The notes: generated from the letters alone by a model not told the origin. A stretch of DNA of 64,000 nt from Rhizobium metallidurans (GCF_014196505.1 NZ_JACIDW010000014.1:44096-108095), one strand, 5' to 3'. Shown: positions 25,842 through 34,870, counted from the first letter of the stretch. A program made the numbers and translations.

Positions 25842-26614
25842 TGTATCTCGATAAGTTCAAGCTCACCGACAAGATTGCCGTCGTCACCGGCGCCGCGCGC
25901 GGCATCGGCTACGCCGCCGTCGAGGCGCTGGCGGAAGCTGGAGCGAAAGTCGTGCTGACGGATATGAACGATACGCTTCTCAAAGACGCGACGGCAACGC
26001 TTGCCGCCAAGGGGTACTCGGTCGACAGCGTCGTGCTCGACGTTACCGATGTCAAAGCCGTGCAGGCGGCCCATGACGAGATCGTCGCCCGTCATGGCCG
26101 CGTCGACATCCTCGTCAACAATGCCGGCATCGCCATCAGCAACCATCCGGCCGAGACAATGGCCGACGATGTCTGGAACAAGGTGATCGACGTCAACCTC
26201 AACGGCGTCTTCTGGTGCTGCAGGGCGTTCGGCAAGTCTATGCTGGAACGCGGCTCCGGCACCATCGTCAATGTCGGGTCGATGTCCGGCTTCGTTGTCA
26301 ATCGCCCGCAGGAGCAGGCGAACTACAATGCCTCCAAGGCTGCCGTTCACCATCTGACGAAGTCGCTCGCCGCCGAATGGGGCGCGCGCGGCGTCCGCGT
26401 CAATTCGGTGGCGCCCACCTATATCGACACGGAAATGAACAAGTACGTCTACGAGGATGCCGAGATGTACCGGCACTGGGTAGGCGGCACCCCGATGAAC
26501 CGGCTTGGCCGGACCGACGAGGTCGCTTCCGTCATCCTGTTCCTCGCCAGCGACGCGTCCAGCCTGATGACGGGCTCGATCGTACTCGCCGATGGAGGCT
26601 ACGTATGCTGGTGA
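25841..26614 (+). CDS. SDR family oxidoreductase
   Basis: A 257-residue classical short-chain dehydrogenase: cofactor motif TGAARGIGYAAVEAL, acidic residue after the second strand (VVLTDMND) favouring NAD, NNAGI, serine in VGSMSGF and active-site YNASK, ending LADGGYVCW. Probably a polyol or sugar dehydrogenase, given the neighbours. ATG 25841 is preferred to ATG 25832, as AAGGA is properly spaced only for the former. The last 10 bases overlap the next gene. Confidence 0.5.
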   Translation: MYLDKFKLTDKIAVVTGAARGIGYAAVEALAEAGAKVVLTDMNDTLLKDATATLAAKGYSVDSVVLDVTDVKAVQAAHDEIVARHGRVDILVNNAGIAISNHPAETMADDVWNKVIDVNLNGVFWCCRAFGKSMLERGSGTIVNVGSMSGFVVNRPQEQANYNASKAAVHHLTKSLAAEWGARGVRVNSVAPTYIDTEMNKYVYEDAEMYRHWVGGTPMNRLGRTDEVASVILFLASDASSLMTGSIVLADGGYVCW

Positions 26615-27690
26615 CGGCCGACATCAAGCCGCGCGGCGCACGCTTCCCCGGCCGTTACATCCAGGCAGCGGGCGCGATCGGGCTGCTGGGGCAGGAAGCG
26701 CAAGCCTATGGCAAACGGGCAGTGGCGCTGCTCGACCGTGGCGTTTTCGGTATGCTCGAAAAGTCCGTGTCGGACGCGTTCGATGGTCAGGCCGATGTCG
26801 AGATCGTGCGTCACGGCGGGGAGTGCTCGGAAAGTGAGATCGCCAGCCTCGTCGCCCGGGCCAGGACTGTGGGAGCCGATGTCATCATCGGTGTCGGCGG
26901 CGGCAAGGCGCTCGATACGGCAAAGGCGGCTGCCCGCGATCTCGGATTGCCCGTCATCGTGGCGCCGACCATCGCCGCTTCGGATGCACCGTGCAGCGCG
27001 CTCGCGGTCGTCTACAACGACGACGGCACCGTTGCTTATGACAGTTTCCTGCCTGCAAACCCAAATCTGGTTCTTGTCGATACAGTCCTGATCGCCGCCG
27101 CGCCTGCGCGCTTCCTCGCAGCCGGGATCGGCGACGCACTGGCAACCTGGTATGAGGCGGACGCTTGTCGTCAAAGCGGTGCCTTCAATTGCATGAGGAT
27201 GCCCGGCCTTCCGCTTGCCTTCGAGGTGGCCCGCTTCTGCCGGGAAACGATCCTGGAGTTCGGTGCCGCGGCGCTCTCAGAATGCGATGCGAAGACGGCG
27301 GGGCCGGCAATCGAGCGGGTCGTGGAAGCCAACATCCTCCTGTCGGGCATCGGTTTCGAGTCCGGCGGCGTGGCGGCCGCGCACGCGATCCATCACGGCC
27401 TTTGCGAGCTCGAGGATGTGCATCACCACCTGCACGGCGAGAAGGTTGCCATCGGCGTGCTGGCCGGATTGAAGATCCAGGGCCGGCATGACGAATTCGC
27501 GCGGGTTCGCGATTATTGCCAATCGGTCCGGCTGCCGACGCGGCTGGCGGATATCGGGATTGCCGAGGCTTCCCAGGAGAAGTTGGAAATTGTCGCGCGG
27601 CGCGCCTGCCGCGCCGGCGAAATCATACACAACGAGCCGATGCCGGTCACCGAAGCGATGGTGATCGGGGCGCTGGCGGCGTTGATCTGA
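26605..27690 (+). CDS. Glycerol-dehydrogenase-like, metal-dependent alcohol dehydrogenase
   Basis: A 361-residue protein of the GldA branch of iron-containing alcohol dehydrogenases. It shows the NAD motif GVGGGKALDTAKAAA and the metal ligands in AAGIGDALATWYEA (Asp), AAAHAIHHGL (His) and HHLHGEKVAIG (His). GldA oxidises glycerol to dihydroxyacetone; relatives act on other small polyols. Together with the dhaKL genes at the window start this suggests Dha metabolism in the cell, but the gene sits in the sugar operon and may serve a longer polyol. Start ATG 26605 is inside the end of the SDR gene with GGAGG 6 bases before. Confidence 0.5.
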   Translation: MLVTADIKPRGARFPGRYIQAAGAIGLLGQEAQAYGKRAVALLDRGVFGMLEKSVSDAFDGQADVEIVRHGGECSESEIASLVARARTVGADVIIGVGGGKALDTAKAAARDLGLPVIVAPTIAASDAPCSALAVVYNDDGTVAYDSFLPANPNLVLVDTVLIAAAPARFLAAGIGDALATWYEADACRQSGAFNCMRMPGLPLAFEVARFCRETILEFGAAALSECDAKTAGPAIERVVEANILLSGIGFESGGVAAAHAIHHGLCELEDVHHHLHGEKVAIGVLAGLKIQGRHDEFARVRDYCQSVRLPTRLADIGIAEASQEKLEIVARRACRAGEIIHNEPMPVTEAMVIGALAALI

Positions 27691-27704
27691 TCGATGGAGT
27701 AGAA

Positions 27705-28454
27705 ATGATGGACAGCAACGAGGCGTTCGCGCCGAATTTCCTTGATGGCAAGACGGTAGTGGTCTCGGGCGGTACAAGCGGCATCGGTCTGGCCGTTGCG
27801 CAAGGCTTTGCCAATTCGGGCGCCCGCGTGCTCGCCACCGGCAGTTCCGAACGTCGGCTTGACGACGCCCGATCGAGCTCGTCCGGTTCGATCGCCTTTT
27901 CAAGGCTGGATGTTCGAGACGGCGCCGCGGTCGGTCGATTTTTTGCCGATCTGCCGTCGCTCGATGTGCTGGTCAATTGCCAGGGCATCGCGCGCCCCGA
28001 CAGCGAGTGGGGCGAGGATGTCTTTCTCGATGTCATGGACGTCAATCTGAGCAGCGCCATGCGACTGTCGCGCGCCGCCTTTCCGTTGCTCAGGACGAGC
28101 AAGGGCAGCATTGTCAACTTCGCGTCGATGCTGAGCTATCTGGCCGACGAAAGCGTTCCCGCCTATACCGCCAGCAAGACGGGCATCGTCGGCCTGACGC
28201 GCGCCATGGCGCACAAGTACGGCCGCGACGGCGTACGCGTGAACGCGGTAGCGCCGGGCTATCACCGCACAGAAATGACAAAGCCGTTGTGGTCGCAGCC
28301 GGACAGCGAAGCGAAGATCGCCGAGCGATCGGCGCTGAAGCGTTGGGGAACGACCGAGGATCTCGTCGGCCCAATCCTGTTCCTGTGCTCGCCAGCCGCC
28401 GCGTTCGTCACTGGTGTCACTCTGCCGGTCGACGGTGGTTACAGCGTCGGATGA
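27705..28454 (+). CDS. SDR family oxidoreductase
   Basis: A 249-residue short-chain dehydrogenase: VVSGGTSGIGLAVAQGF, VNCQGIA in place of the common NNAG, serine in NFASMLS and YTASK, ending LPVDGGYSVG. Distinct from the SDR at 25841. Last gene of the operon. The ATG at 27705 follows GGAG by 5 bases; ATG 27708 is possible. Probable role: NAD(P)-linked interconversion of the imported polyol or its keto form. Confidence 0.5.
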   Translation: MMDSNEAFAPNFLDGKTVVVSGGTSGIGLAVAQGFANSGARVLATGSSERRLDDARSSSSGSIAFSRLDVRDGAAVGRFFADLPSLDVLVNCQGIARPDSEWGEDVFLDVMDVNLSSAMRLSRAAFPLLRTSKGSIVNFASMLSYLADESVPAYTASKTGIVGLTRAMAHKYGRDGVRVNAVAPGYHRTEMTKPLWSQPDSEAKIAERSALKRWGTTEDLVGPILFLCSPAAAFVTGVTLPVDGGYSVG

Positions 28455-28916
28455 AAAGACAGCTTGCTATCACGGCTGGCTGAGCCAATCCCCGGAGCCA
28501 GCGTTACCACATCTTCGAGGTCTCAGCGGGGCGAGCCAAGTCGGCGGCTCATTTCCCTTTACGGTTTGGCAAATTTGCAAGTCTCCGTGCCATCAGGCCC
28601 CTGCATCCAATCCTTTCAAAGACAGAATTCCTAGCGCTGGCGCCGAGACTTTATCTTCGCTGGCGATCTAGCTCGTCTTCTGCGGATAACCTGCCACTAA
28701 ATTTTTATCTAGCACCATTAGAACCTCGGCGGTTTGAATGCGCGATGTGGCGCGGTGTGAGCAGTCGGCAGAAGCGCGAAGCTTTCATCTTGCACAGCGT
28801 CAGACGAGGGATCCGGCATAGCAAGATGAGTTTTGCGTGGGCGCTGTGTAATGGCCTGCAGATCCCGCGGGTTGCATGTCCATCTCGGCAAGGCTTGCGC
28901 CGACATAAGCGCGAAC
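28455..28916. other. Non-coding interval between the sugar operon and the LysR remnant
   Basis: About 460 bases with no supportable gene. Short open frames exist on both strands but lack ribosome sites and family resemblance. No tRNA arm, transposase fragment or terminator of quality was seen. Together with the adjoining pseudogene it looks like a degraded junction. Confidence 0.5.
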
Positions 28917-29470
28917 TCACACGACAGAGCTGGCCGGCAGGTCTGCGGCCAGATCGACCCAAGGCGTCACGTCTGCGATGCGCGGGATGATTACGGTAGC
29001 TATGACCTGGCGAGAGACATCAATTACATCCGACATGATCGGGGTGAGTTCGTTACGCCGATATACGAGATAGATCCGCCGCCTAGTCGTCTGGGTTGAA
29101 AGCGGCAGCGCCGCCAAGTCCATTGTCGATGAATGGGCATGCAGAAGGCACATCGGCGTGGCAATCGCCCAGCCCAAGCCGTTGGACACCATGCGTAGCA
29201 CAGCCTCGCTTGCATCAAATTCCATGGTCCTTGCAGGAAAAAGCCTGCGCTGGCTTAGGAAATATTCGATGGTCTGGCCGAGATTGGATCTGGCACTGAA
29301 TCGGACAAGTGGTGAGCGACATAGTTTCGGTCCTGACGAAGGCTGCATCCCGCTTGACAACCGCATGATCTGATCGCTCTTTGATTTTTAGGAAACGATC
29401 CTTTGCGTGCGGTTGATCAAGAAAGTGCCGACCTGTCCCGCGAGTCCGGGATGCAGGATATACGATTTGC
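28917..29470 (-). pseudogene. LysR-family regulator remnant
   Basis: The minus-strand frame ending at 28917 encodes a LysR effector-domain C-terminus: PLVRFSARSNLGQTIEYFL, MEFDASEAVLRMVSNGLGWA and TRRRIYLVYRRNEL are typical. Reading upstream in the same frame there is an in-frame TAA at 29388-29390, and before it GTFLINRTQRIVS, which looks like the end of a LysR helix-turn-helix domain (LFxRTxRxVSLT). Roughly 130 residues that normally separate the two parts are missing, and no N-terminus is found. So this is an internally deleted, stop-containing gene. Intact relatives would have been about 300 residues. Confidence 0.5.
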
Positions 29471-29598
29471 ATACCGCGACCTGACTTTTGTGAAGTCCAG
29501 CCCTCATGGCTGGGATTGAACAAAATACGTCCGAACAAGACAAGATTTAATTCTTCCTTTTGTCAAATTCAACGTCAGTTAAAACAAGGGGAATGGAC

Positions 29599-30423
29599 AT
29601 GAAGAGATTACTAGCCTTGACGATGGGACTGCTGACGGCCGCGACTTCCGTCAATGCTGCCGAATGCACGAATGCCACTCTCAAGCGCATCACAGAGCGC
29701 GGTGAAATCGCGGTTGGCGTCAAGGCCGATTACAAGCCGTTCGGCTTTCGTGACCCGAATGGCGAAATCGTTGGCCTGGAAATCGACCTTGCGAAGGAAG
29801 TTGCCGCGACGCTCGGCGTCAAGCTTCGTCTCGTTCCGGTCGTTGCATCCAACCGCATGCAATTCGTGGAGCAGGGGCAAACGGATCTCATGATCGCGAC
29901 GATGACGGACACCAAGGAACGCCGCAACATCGTCGGCATTCCCGGCCCCAACTATTATGCGTCCGGTACCAACATCCTTTCGCCCAAGGCGCTTGCATTC
30001 AAGGACTGGAAGGACCTGAACGGAAAGCCGGTCTGCGGCATTCAAGGTGCTTTCTACAACCAGTCGGTCTCCGACAAGTACGGCGCCAAGATTTCGGCCT
30101 TCACCAACGCCGCCGAAGCAAAGCAGGCGCTTCGTGATCGCAAATGCGTGGCTTTCCTTTTTGACGATTCCTCCATCGCATCGGATCTGGCTTCCGGTTC
30201 CTGGGGAGATTTCGAAATGCCGTTGCAATCGGAAGATCAGTCGCCCTGGGGGCTTGCTGTCGCAAAGTCCGAAGAAGCTTGTGCCTTCGGAGCAATGATT
30301 TCGGGCATGGAATACAACTGGCACCGCAGCGGCAAGCTGCTGGAGCTTGAGAAGAAGTGGGAGATCAAGTCGACTGGCTATCTGCAAGCCATGCGCGACA
30401 AGATGGCCGACCCGATCAAGTAA
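29599..30423 (+). CDS. Amino-acid ABC transporter substrate-binding protein (family 3)
   Basis: A 274-residue periplasmic receptor: signal peptide MKRLLALTMGLLTAATSVNA, then SBP_bac_3 features ITERGEIAVGVKADYKPFGF, GLEIDLAKEVAATLGV, DLMIATMTDTKERRN and a C-terminal WGLAVAKSEEACAFG. Family members bind polar amino acids or opines. ATG 29599 is preferred to 29593, since AAGGGG is 7 bases before it. First gene of a four-gene importer operon (29599-32814). Confidence 0.5.
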   Translation: MKRLLALTMGLLTAATSVNAAECTNATLKRITERGEIAVGVKADYKPFGFRDPNGEIVGLEIDLAKEVAATLGVKLRLVPVVASNRMQFVEQGQTDLMIATMTDTKERRNIVGIPGPNYYASGTNILSPKALAFKDWKDLNGKPVCGIQGAFYNQSVSDKYGAKISAFTNAAEAKQALRDRKCVAFLFDDSSIASDLASGSWGDFEMPLQSEDQSPWGLAVAKSEEACAFGAMISGMEYNWHRSGKLLELEKKWEIKSTGYLQAMRDKMADPIK

Positions 30424-30432
30424 GGGCGCCGG

Positions 30433-31185
30433 ATGAACGTCCTGTCAGACTACTTCCGTGATCTCGCCCAGAGATCACCACGCTGGGACTTCATTTGGTT
30501 GTACGATGGCAGCGCCGCGGACCGGATTCTTTCCGGTCTGTGGGTGACCATCCAGCTCAGCGTCATTTGTGTCGTTGCCTCGCTTGTGATCGGCTTTGCG
30601 GGTTCCATGCTGCAGACCTCCCGCTACAAGGCCGCACGGTTGTTCGTCAGCGGTTACCTGCAGATCTTCCGCAACACGCCGCCTCTCGTGCAACTGCTGT
30701 TCTTCTATTTCGCCCTGGGGCAGTTTACCCCGAGCTACAGTCCGGACGGATGGACGCAGGTTCCGCTCATCTCGAACGTCGGCTGGGCAGCAATTTCGCT
30801 TTCGCTCTTCGGCGCGGCCTTCAACGTCGAGATTTTTCGATCCGGGCTCGAGGCTGTTCCGAAATCGACGAGCGAGGCGGCGGATGCTCTCGGTATGAGC
30901 CGTTGGCTGATCTTTTCGGAAATACAATTCCCGCTGGCGCTCAGGGTCTGCCTGCCGGCGCTCAGCAGCAACCTTATCAATCTGGTCAAGACGACATCGC
31001 AAGCCTTCGCGATCGCGGTGCCCGAATTGCTTTACCAATCCGCCTCCCTGTGGAACGACAACCCGGCAGCGCAGAACCCGACCATGCTCTTGTTGCTGGT
31101 TGTCTATGTCGGGCTTGTCGGACTTCTGTCGCTCGGTCTCAGGTTCATGGAACGCAGAATGAGGGTGCCCGGCTATGGCGTCTGA
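30433..31185 (+). CDS. Amino-acid ABC transporter permease
   Basis: A 250-residue permease of the HisM/GltJ type with five or so membrane segments and the EAA-loop region EVFRSG-like EIFRSGLEAVPKSTSEAADALGM, followed by LPALSSNLINLVKTTS, the conserved ATPase-contact and post-loop motif. N-terminal TIQLSVICVVASLVIGF is the common first transmembrane stretch. It pairs with the 31175 permease to make the channel; ends 11 bases inside that gene. Confidence 0.5.
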   Translation: MNVLSDYFRDLAQRSPRWDFIWLYDGSAADRILSGLWVTIQLSVICVVASLVIGFAGSMLQTSRYKAARLFVSGYLQIFRNTPPLVQLLFFYFALGQFTPSYSPDGWTQVPLISNVGWAAISLSLFGAAFNVEIFRSGLEAVPKSTSEAADALGMSRWLIFSEIQFPLALRVCLPALSSNLINLVKTTSQAFAIAVPELLYQSASLWNDNPAAQNPTMLLLLVVYVGLVGLLSLGLRFMERRMRVPGYGV

Positions 31186-32062
31186 TATCTACAAGCGCGC
31201 GCGGGAGCAGCGCATCGGCGGTAGTAAAATGGCTGTCCTGTTGCCACTTCGCCCTGCTCCGCAGATGGACAGCCTGTCGTTCACGACCTGGCTCGCAAAT
31301 ATCCGCTGGTGGCAAGTCATGCTGCTTATGGTGGTGTGGCCGCTGCAGGCCCTGGCCCAGGGGAGCGTCACCGTCGATAGCGCCATCACCGTTCTGTACA
31401 GATGGGCGCCGTTCCTTCTGCTGAACGGCTTTCTCTTCAATGTCCTGATCTCGGTCCTCTCGATGGCGCTCGGCACCGGTCTGGGCGTGCTGCTTGGAAT
31501 GACCCTGATTTCGAAATGGTTTCCGCTTCGGTTTCTCGGCAATACAGGGACGGCATTCTTCCGCAATGCGCCATGGCTCGTGCTGCTCTTCGTGGTGCTT
31601 TTGGCGTTTCCGTTTGAACTGAACATTTTCGGTACGCGCGTGCCATTGCCCGGCTGGATAAAGGCCGTCATCGGACTTTCGCTTCCGGTTGCCGCAAACA
31701 TCGCCATCATCGTGCGCGGAGCGATACAATCGGTGCCTTCCGCCCAATGGGAAGCAGCCGAAAGCCTCAGCTTCAGCCGCATGCAGACGCTCTGGCAGAT
31801 CATTATTCCCCAATGTATCAAGCGGATGATTCCGCCATGGATGAACTGGTATGCGATCCTGACGATGGCGACGCCGCTATGCTCGATACTGGGCACGGAA
31901 GAGATGGTGACGCTCACCCGCCAGGCGATGGAAGCGGAAGGCAATAAACCGGAACTGCTGATGCCGTTCTACGGCTTCATCCTCATCCTGTTCTTCCTCT
32001 ACTGCTACCCGATTGCAAAACTCACGGTGCGCCTTGAGCGCAAGTTCGCCGTCAAGCTCTAG
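31175..32062 (+). CDS. Amino-acid ABC transporter permease
   Basis: A 295-residue second permease of the same importer. It carries a longer N-terminus with an additional membrane segment (about residues 45-65), then the HisM-type core with FRNAPWLVLLF, RGAIQSVPSAQWEAAESL (EAA loop) and IIIPQCIKRMIPPWMN. It overlaps the first permease gene by 11 bases and is followed 8 bases later by the ATPase gene. Confidence 0.5.
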   Translation: MASDIYKRAREQRIGGSKMAVLLPLRPAPQMDSLSFTTWLANIRWWQVMLLMVVWPLQALAQGSVTVDSAITVLYRWAPFLLLNGFLFNVLISVLSMALGTGLGVLLGMTLISKWFPLRFLGNTGTAFFRNAPWLVLLFVVLLAFPFELNIFGTRVPLPGWIKAVIGLSLPVAANIAIIVRGAIQSVPSAQWEAAESLSFSRMQTLWQIIIPQCIKRMIPPWMNWYAILTMATPLCSILGTEEMVTLTRQAMEAEGNKPELLMPFYGFILILFFLYCYPIAKLTVRLERKFAVKL

Positions 32063-32070
32063 GTAAAGAT

Positions 32071-32814
32071 ATGTGGTCTCCCAGTCAGCCCATCGTGGCG
32101 ATGAAAAACGTGGTGAAATCCTATGGCGATATCGATGTGCTGAAAGGCATCAGCATGGATATCATGAAGGGTGAGGTCGTTTGTATCATCGGCCCTTCCG
32201 GTTCAGGCAAGTCTACACTGATCCGCTGCATCAACGGCCTCAACGACATTCAGTCAGGTTCGATCACCGTCGAGGGACAGGAAGTCCATGATGCGAAACT
32301 CGACAAGCGGGCGCTCCGCCGCAAGGTCGGGATGGTCTTTCAGCAATATAACCTCTTCCCGCACAAGACTGCCTTGCAGAATATCATGATGGCGCCGGTC
32401 AAGGTGTTGAAGGAACCGCGTGCGCAAGTCGAAGCCCGCGCGCGCGCGCTCCTGAAAAAAGTGCGCCTTGAAGGCAAGGAAAACAGTTATCCAGGAGAGC
32501 TGTCGGGCGGCCAGCAGCAGCGCGTGGCCATTGCCCGTTCGCTTGCCATGCGCCCCGATATCATGCTGTTCGACGAGGTGACCGCCGCGCTTGATCCCGA
32601 AACGGTCAAGGAAGTTCTGGTCACGATCAAGGAACTGGCAGCGGACGGCATGACCTGCATCCTTGTCACGCACGAGATGGGATTTGCAAAGGAGGTCGCC
32701 GACAAGGTCTACTTCACCGACCGCGGCCTCATCGTCGAGGAAGGGCATCCGAGCGAGATTTTCACCAATCCCAAGGACCCGCGCACCAGGGCGTTTCTCA
32801 GTCAGGTTCTCTGA
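32071..32814 (+). CDS. Amino-acid ABC transporter ATP-binding protein
   Basis: A 247-residue ATPase of the GlnQ/HisP type: Walker A GPSGSGKST (about residue 43), Q-loop VGMVFQQYNLFPHKT, signature LSGGQQQRVAIARSLA, Walker B IMLFDEVTAALDPE (Val replacing the common Pro after DE) and H-loop LVTHEMGFAKEVAD. It energises the importer whose other parts are encoded just upstream. Confidence 0.5.
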   Translation: MWSPSQPIVAMKNVVKSYGDIDVLKGISMDIMKGEVVCIIGPSGSGKSTLIRCINGLNDIQSGSITVEGQEVHDAKLDKRALRRKVGMVFQQYNLFPHKTALQNIMMAPVKVLKEPRAQVEARARALLKKVRLEGKENSYPGELSGGQQQRVAIARSLAMRPDIMLFDEVTAALDPETVKEVLVTIKELAADGMTCILVTHEMGFAKEVADKVYFTDRGLIVEEGHPSEIFTNPKDPRTRAFLSQVL

Positions 32815-32830
32815 CGCTGTCTCCCGCGAG

Positions 32831-32858
32831 CAAGGAACGGCCTCAAGGGCGTTCCTTG
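32831..32858. terminator. Hairpin between the convergent importer and GlxA-type genes
   Basis: CAAGGAACG (32831-32839) pairs with CGTTCCTTG (32850-32858), nine perfect pairs. It lies 16 bases after the ATPase stop and overlaps the last codons of the convergent regulator gene, so it may serve both directions. Confidence 0.5.
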
Positions 32859-33859
32859 TCGAAGGCGACGGCTCTGGCGGCGACGCGCATGGCTTTCGGT
32901 GTCGTCGCGAAACGGGCCTGAAATATGCGGGTGAAATGGCTGGCATTGGAGAAGCCCGTCGCCAGCGCCACTTCGGAAATCGGCAAGACTGTCTGCTTCA
33001 GCAACTGGGCTGCGCGGTCGAGGCTGATATGGCGATAGAATTCCATCACGCTCATGTCGAGCATTTCGACGAAAACCCGGTTTAGCTGTCGGGCGCTGAT
33101 ATGCGCCCGGCCAGCGATTTCCTCAAGCGTAAGGCGGTCCGCCAGATTGTTGTGCATCAGTTCGACGGCCGCCAGAGCCGCCGGGTGATGAATGTTGTAT
33201 TTCTGTTCGAGACCGGCCTTCTGGGGCGCTTCGGAAAGCCGCGTTTCGGTATGCATGAACCAGTCGCTAACCTGCTGGGCCAGGACACGGCCATGGTTTT
33301 TCGAGATGATGTTGATCAAAAGATCGAGCGTGCCCGTGCCGCCGGCGGATGTGTATCGATCACGATCAATAACATAAAGCGACTTTTCGAGGTTGAAGTC
33401 CTGCGACATTTCCTTCAACGAGTCGAAGTGCTCCCAGTGGATGGTGAACCGGCGATGCCGCATCAGTCCGTAACGCGCAAGGATGGCGGGCGCACCTGAA
33501 ATGCCGCCCAGCGGCACGTTCTGCCGTGTCAGCCGTTTCAGATAATGTCCCAGTTCCACATTCTCGTAGAGGATTGGATTGCCGCCTGCCACCAGGAAAA
33601 CGAGGTCGAAATCGACCGGCGCGCTTCGCATCTCGATGGCATCGAACGCGATACCGATGGACGACTGCGCGCGGCCTCCTTCGGCGGTGATGAAGGTAAA
33701 GTCGTAAAGCTTGGTCTTCGATAGGATGTTGGCCGCGCGCAGCGGTTCGACCGTCGCAGCCAAGGAGATCAGAGCGTAACCGTCTACCAAGATGACGCCG
33801 ATCCTGCGGATACCCTGTTCCGAAAACAGCGCGCTGTGGTGATAAAGCTGCGTGCTCAT
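32843..33859 (-). CDS. GlxA family transcriptional regulator (DJ-1/PfpI domain plus AraC HTH)
   Basis: A 338-residue regulator. The N-terminal two thirds is an amidotransferase-like domain (RRIGVILVDGYALISLAAT, FLVAGGNPILYEN, LGGISGAPAILARYGL), where the usual catalytic cysteine context is not obvious, as common in GlxA regulators. The C-terminal AraC domain has ISARQLNRVFVEM and PISEVALATGFSNASHFTRIFQARF. Relatives (GbdR, CdhR, SouR) sense glycine betaine, carnitine or sarcosine in pseudomonads. Its place beside an amino-acid importer and near the sarcosine oxidase operon makes a quaternary-amine or N-methyl-glycine effector likely, by inference. Confidence 0.5.
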   Translation of the reverse strand: MSTQLYHHSALFSEQGIRRIGVILVDGYALISLAATVEPLRAANILSKTKLYDFTFITAEGGRAQSSIGIAFDAIEMRSAPVDFDLVFLVAGGNPILYENVELGHYLKRLTRQNVPLGGISGAPAILARYGLMRHRRFTIHWEHFDSLKEMSQDFNLEKSLYVIDRDRYTSAGGTGTLDLLINIISKNHGRVLAQQVSDWFMHTETRLSEAPQKAGLEQKYNIHHPAALAAVELMHNNLADRLTLEEIAGRAHISARQLNRVFVEMLDMSVMEFYRHISLDRAAQLLKQTVLPISEVALATGFSNASHFTRIFQARFATTPKAMRVAARAVAFDKERP

Positions 33860-33916
33860 TCCTGAAATCCGGTCGTTAGGCTGCGTCAGCGCGGGAAATA
33901 GCGTGCACGGCGAAGC

Positions 33917-33953
33917 TTGACAATCTATGGGTATCCACTTTGTATACGTAAAG
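33917..33953 (+). promoter_or_regulatory. Promoter region with GTATAC operator (site 1)
   Basis: TTGACA (33917-33922) is followed by GTATACGTAAAG (33942-33953), 26 bases before the SDR start codon. The 12-base word recurs exactly at 46456-46467, and the GTATAC core again at 53387. FCD-type GntR regulators favour sites of the TNGTATACNA kind; one is encoded in this same transcription unit (34871). Confidence 0.5.
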
Positions 33954-33978
33954 GTTCTCCATATCGGGATATGATCGC

Positions 33979-34737
33979 ATGTATGACTTCAGTGGCAAGA
34001 TAGTGGTGGTAACCGGTGGCGCCGGCGGTATCGGTGAATCGACAGCCCATGCCTTTGCGCGTTCCGGGGCAAAGGTGATCGTCATGGACCGGTCTCGGGA
34101 GGTTCTGGGCAAGGCCATGGCACGCCTTTCGGAAGCCGGCGACGTTACCGGGGTCGCTGTCGATGTGGCCGATCGTGATGCTGTCGAAGCCGCTTTCAAC
34201 GACATCGCTGCGATGGGAGGTACGGATGTTCTGGTGACCAGCGCCGCCATCGTCAAGACCGGACTGATCCTCGATTTCGATCCGCAGGATTGGGAGCGCA
34301 TTCTTTCCGTCAACCTTACCGGCACTTTCAATTGCTGCCAATTTGCCGGAAGGCAGATGGTAGCGAAAGGTGCAGGGCGCATCATAACCGTCAGTTCGGT
34401 AAACGGCCAGATCGCGAATACAGGGCGCGGTGCATATTCCTGCAGCAAGGGAGCGGTCGACATGCTGACGCGCCTTCTGGCTGCAGAACTCGGCGACAAG
34501 GGCGTCACGGCCAATGCGGTTGCGCCGACACCGGTCGATACGCCGATGATCCTCCAGGTTCATGGTCCGAAGGACCGGGCGATATGGGATGCCCAGATCC
34601 CTGCCAAGCGTTATGCCAAGCCGGAGGAAGTCGCTGCGGCCATCCAGTTCCTGGCGTCTCCGGAGGCCGCGTATATCAATGGGCATGTGCTTAATATAGA
34701 TGGCGGCTTCATGGCGTCCGGCGTGCTTATTCGTTAA
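33979..34737 (+). CDS. SDR family oxidoreductase
   Basis: A 252-residue classical short-chain dehydrogenase: VTGGAGGIGESTAHAF, IVMDRS (acidic end of strand 2, NAD preference), serine in ITVSSVNGQ, YSCSKGAVD active site and NIDGGF near the end. Probably the first enzyme gene controlled by the GntR regulator that follows on the same strand (133-base gap). The substrate is unknown. Preceded by the GTATAC promoter; no strong ribosome site. Confidence 0.5.
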   Translation: MYDFSGKIVVVTGGAGGIGESTAHAFARSGAKVIVMDRSREVLGKAMARLSEAGDVTGVAVDVADRDAVEAAFNDIAAMGGTDVLVTSAAIVKTGLILDFDPQDWERILSVNLTGTFNCCQFAGRQMVAKGAGRIITVSSVNGQIANTGRGAYSCSKGAVDMLTRLLAAELGDKGVTANAVAPTPVDTPMILQVHGPKDRAIWDAQIPAKRYAKPEEVAAAIQFLASPEAAYINGHVLNIDGGFMASGVLIR

Positions 34738-34870
34738 GCAATCTATCGTGGAAATTGCACTTGTCGGCCGGTTGTGGGGTCACGCAGCCGGTTGCTTGCC
34801 TTGTAAAATTCTTTGTAATACCACTTTTGCGATAAGGCATTGCTTTGTCAGTCTATTTGAAGGCGGAAAT

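Noticed and set aside
26215..26604. Upstream in-frame extension of the GldA-like gene
   Set aside because: The 130 extra codons run antiphase through the SDR gene and are arginine-rich nonsense; GGAGG and ATG at 26605 give the family start.
28455..28916. Search for tRNA, IS or phage attachment site in the gap next to the LysR remnant
   Set aside because: No GTTCRANYC-type arm, no transposase fragment and no flanking repeats could be recognised.
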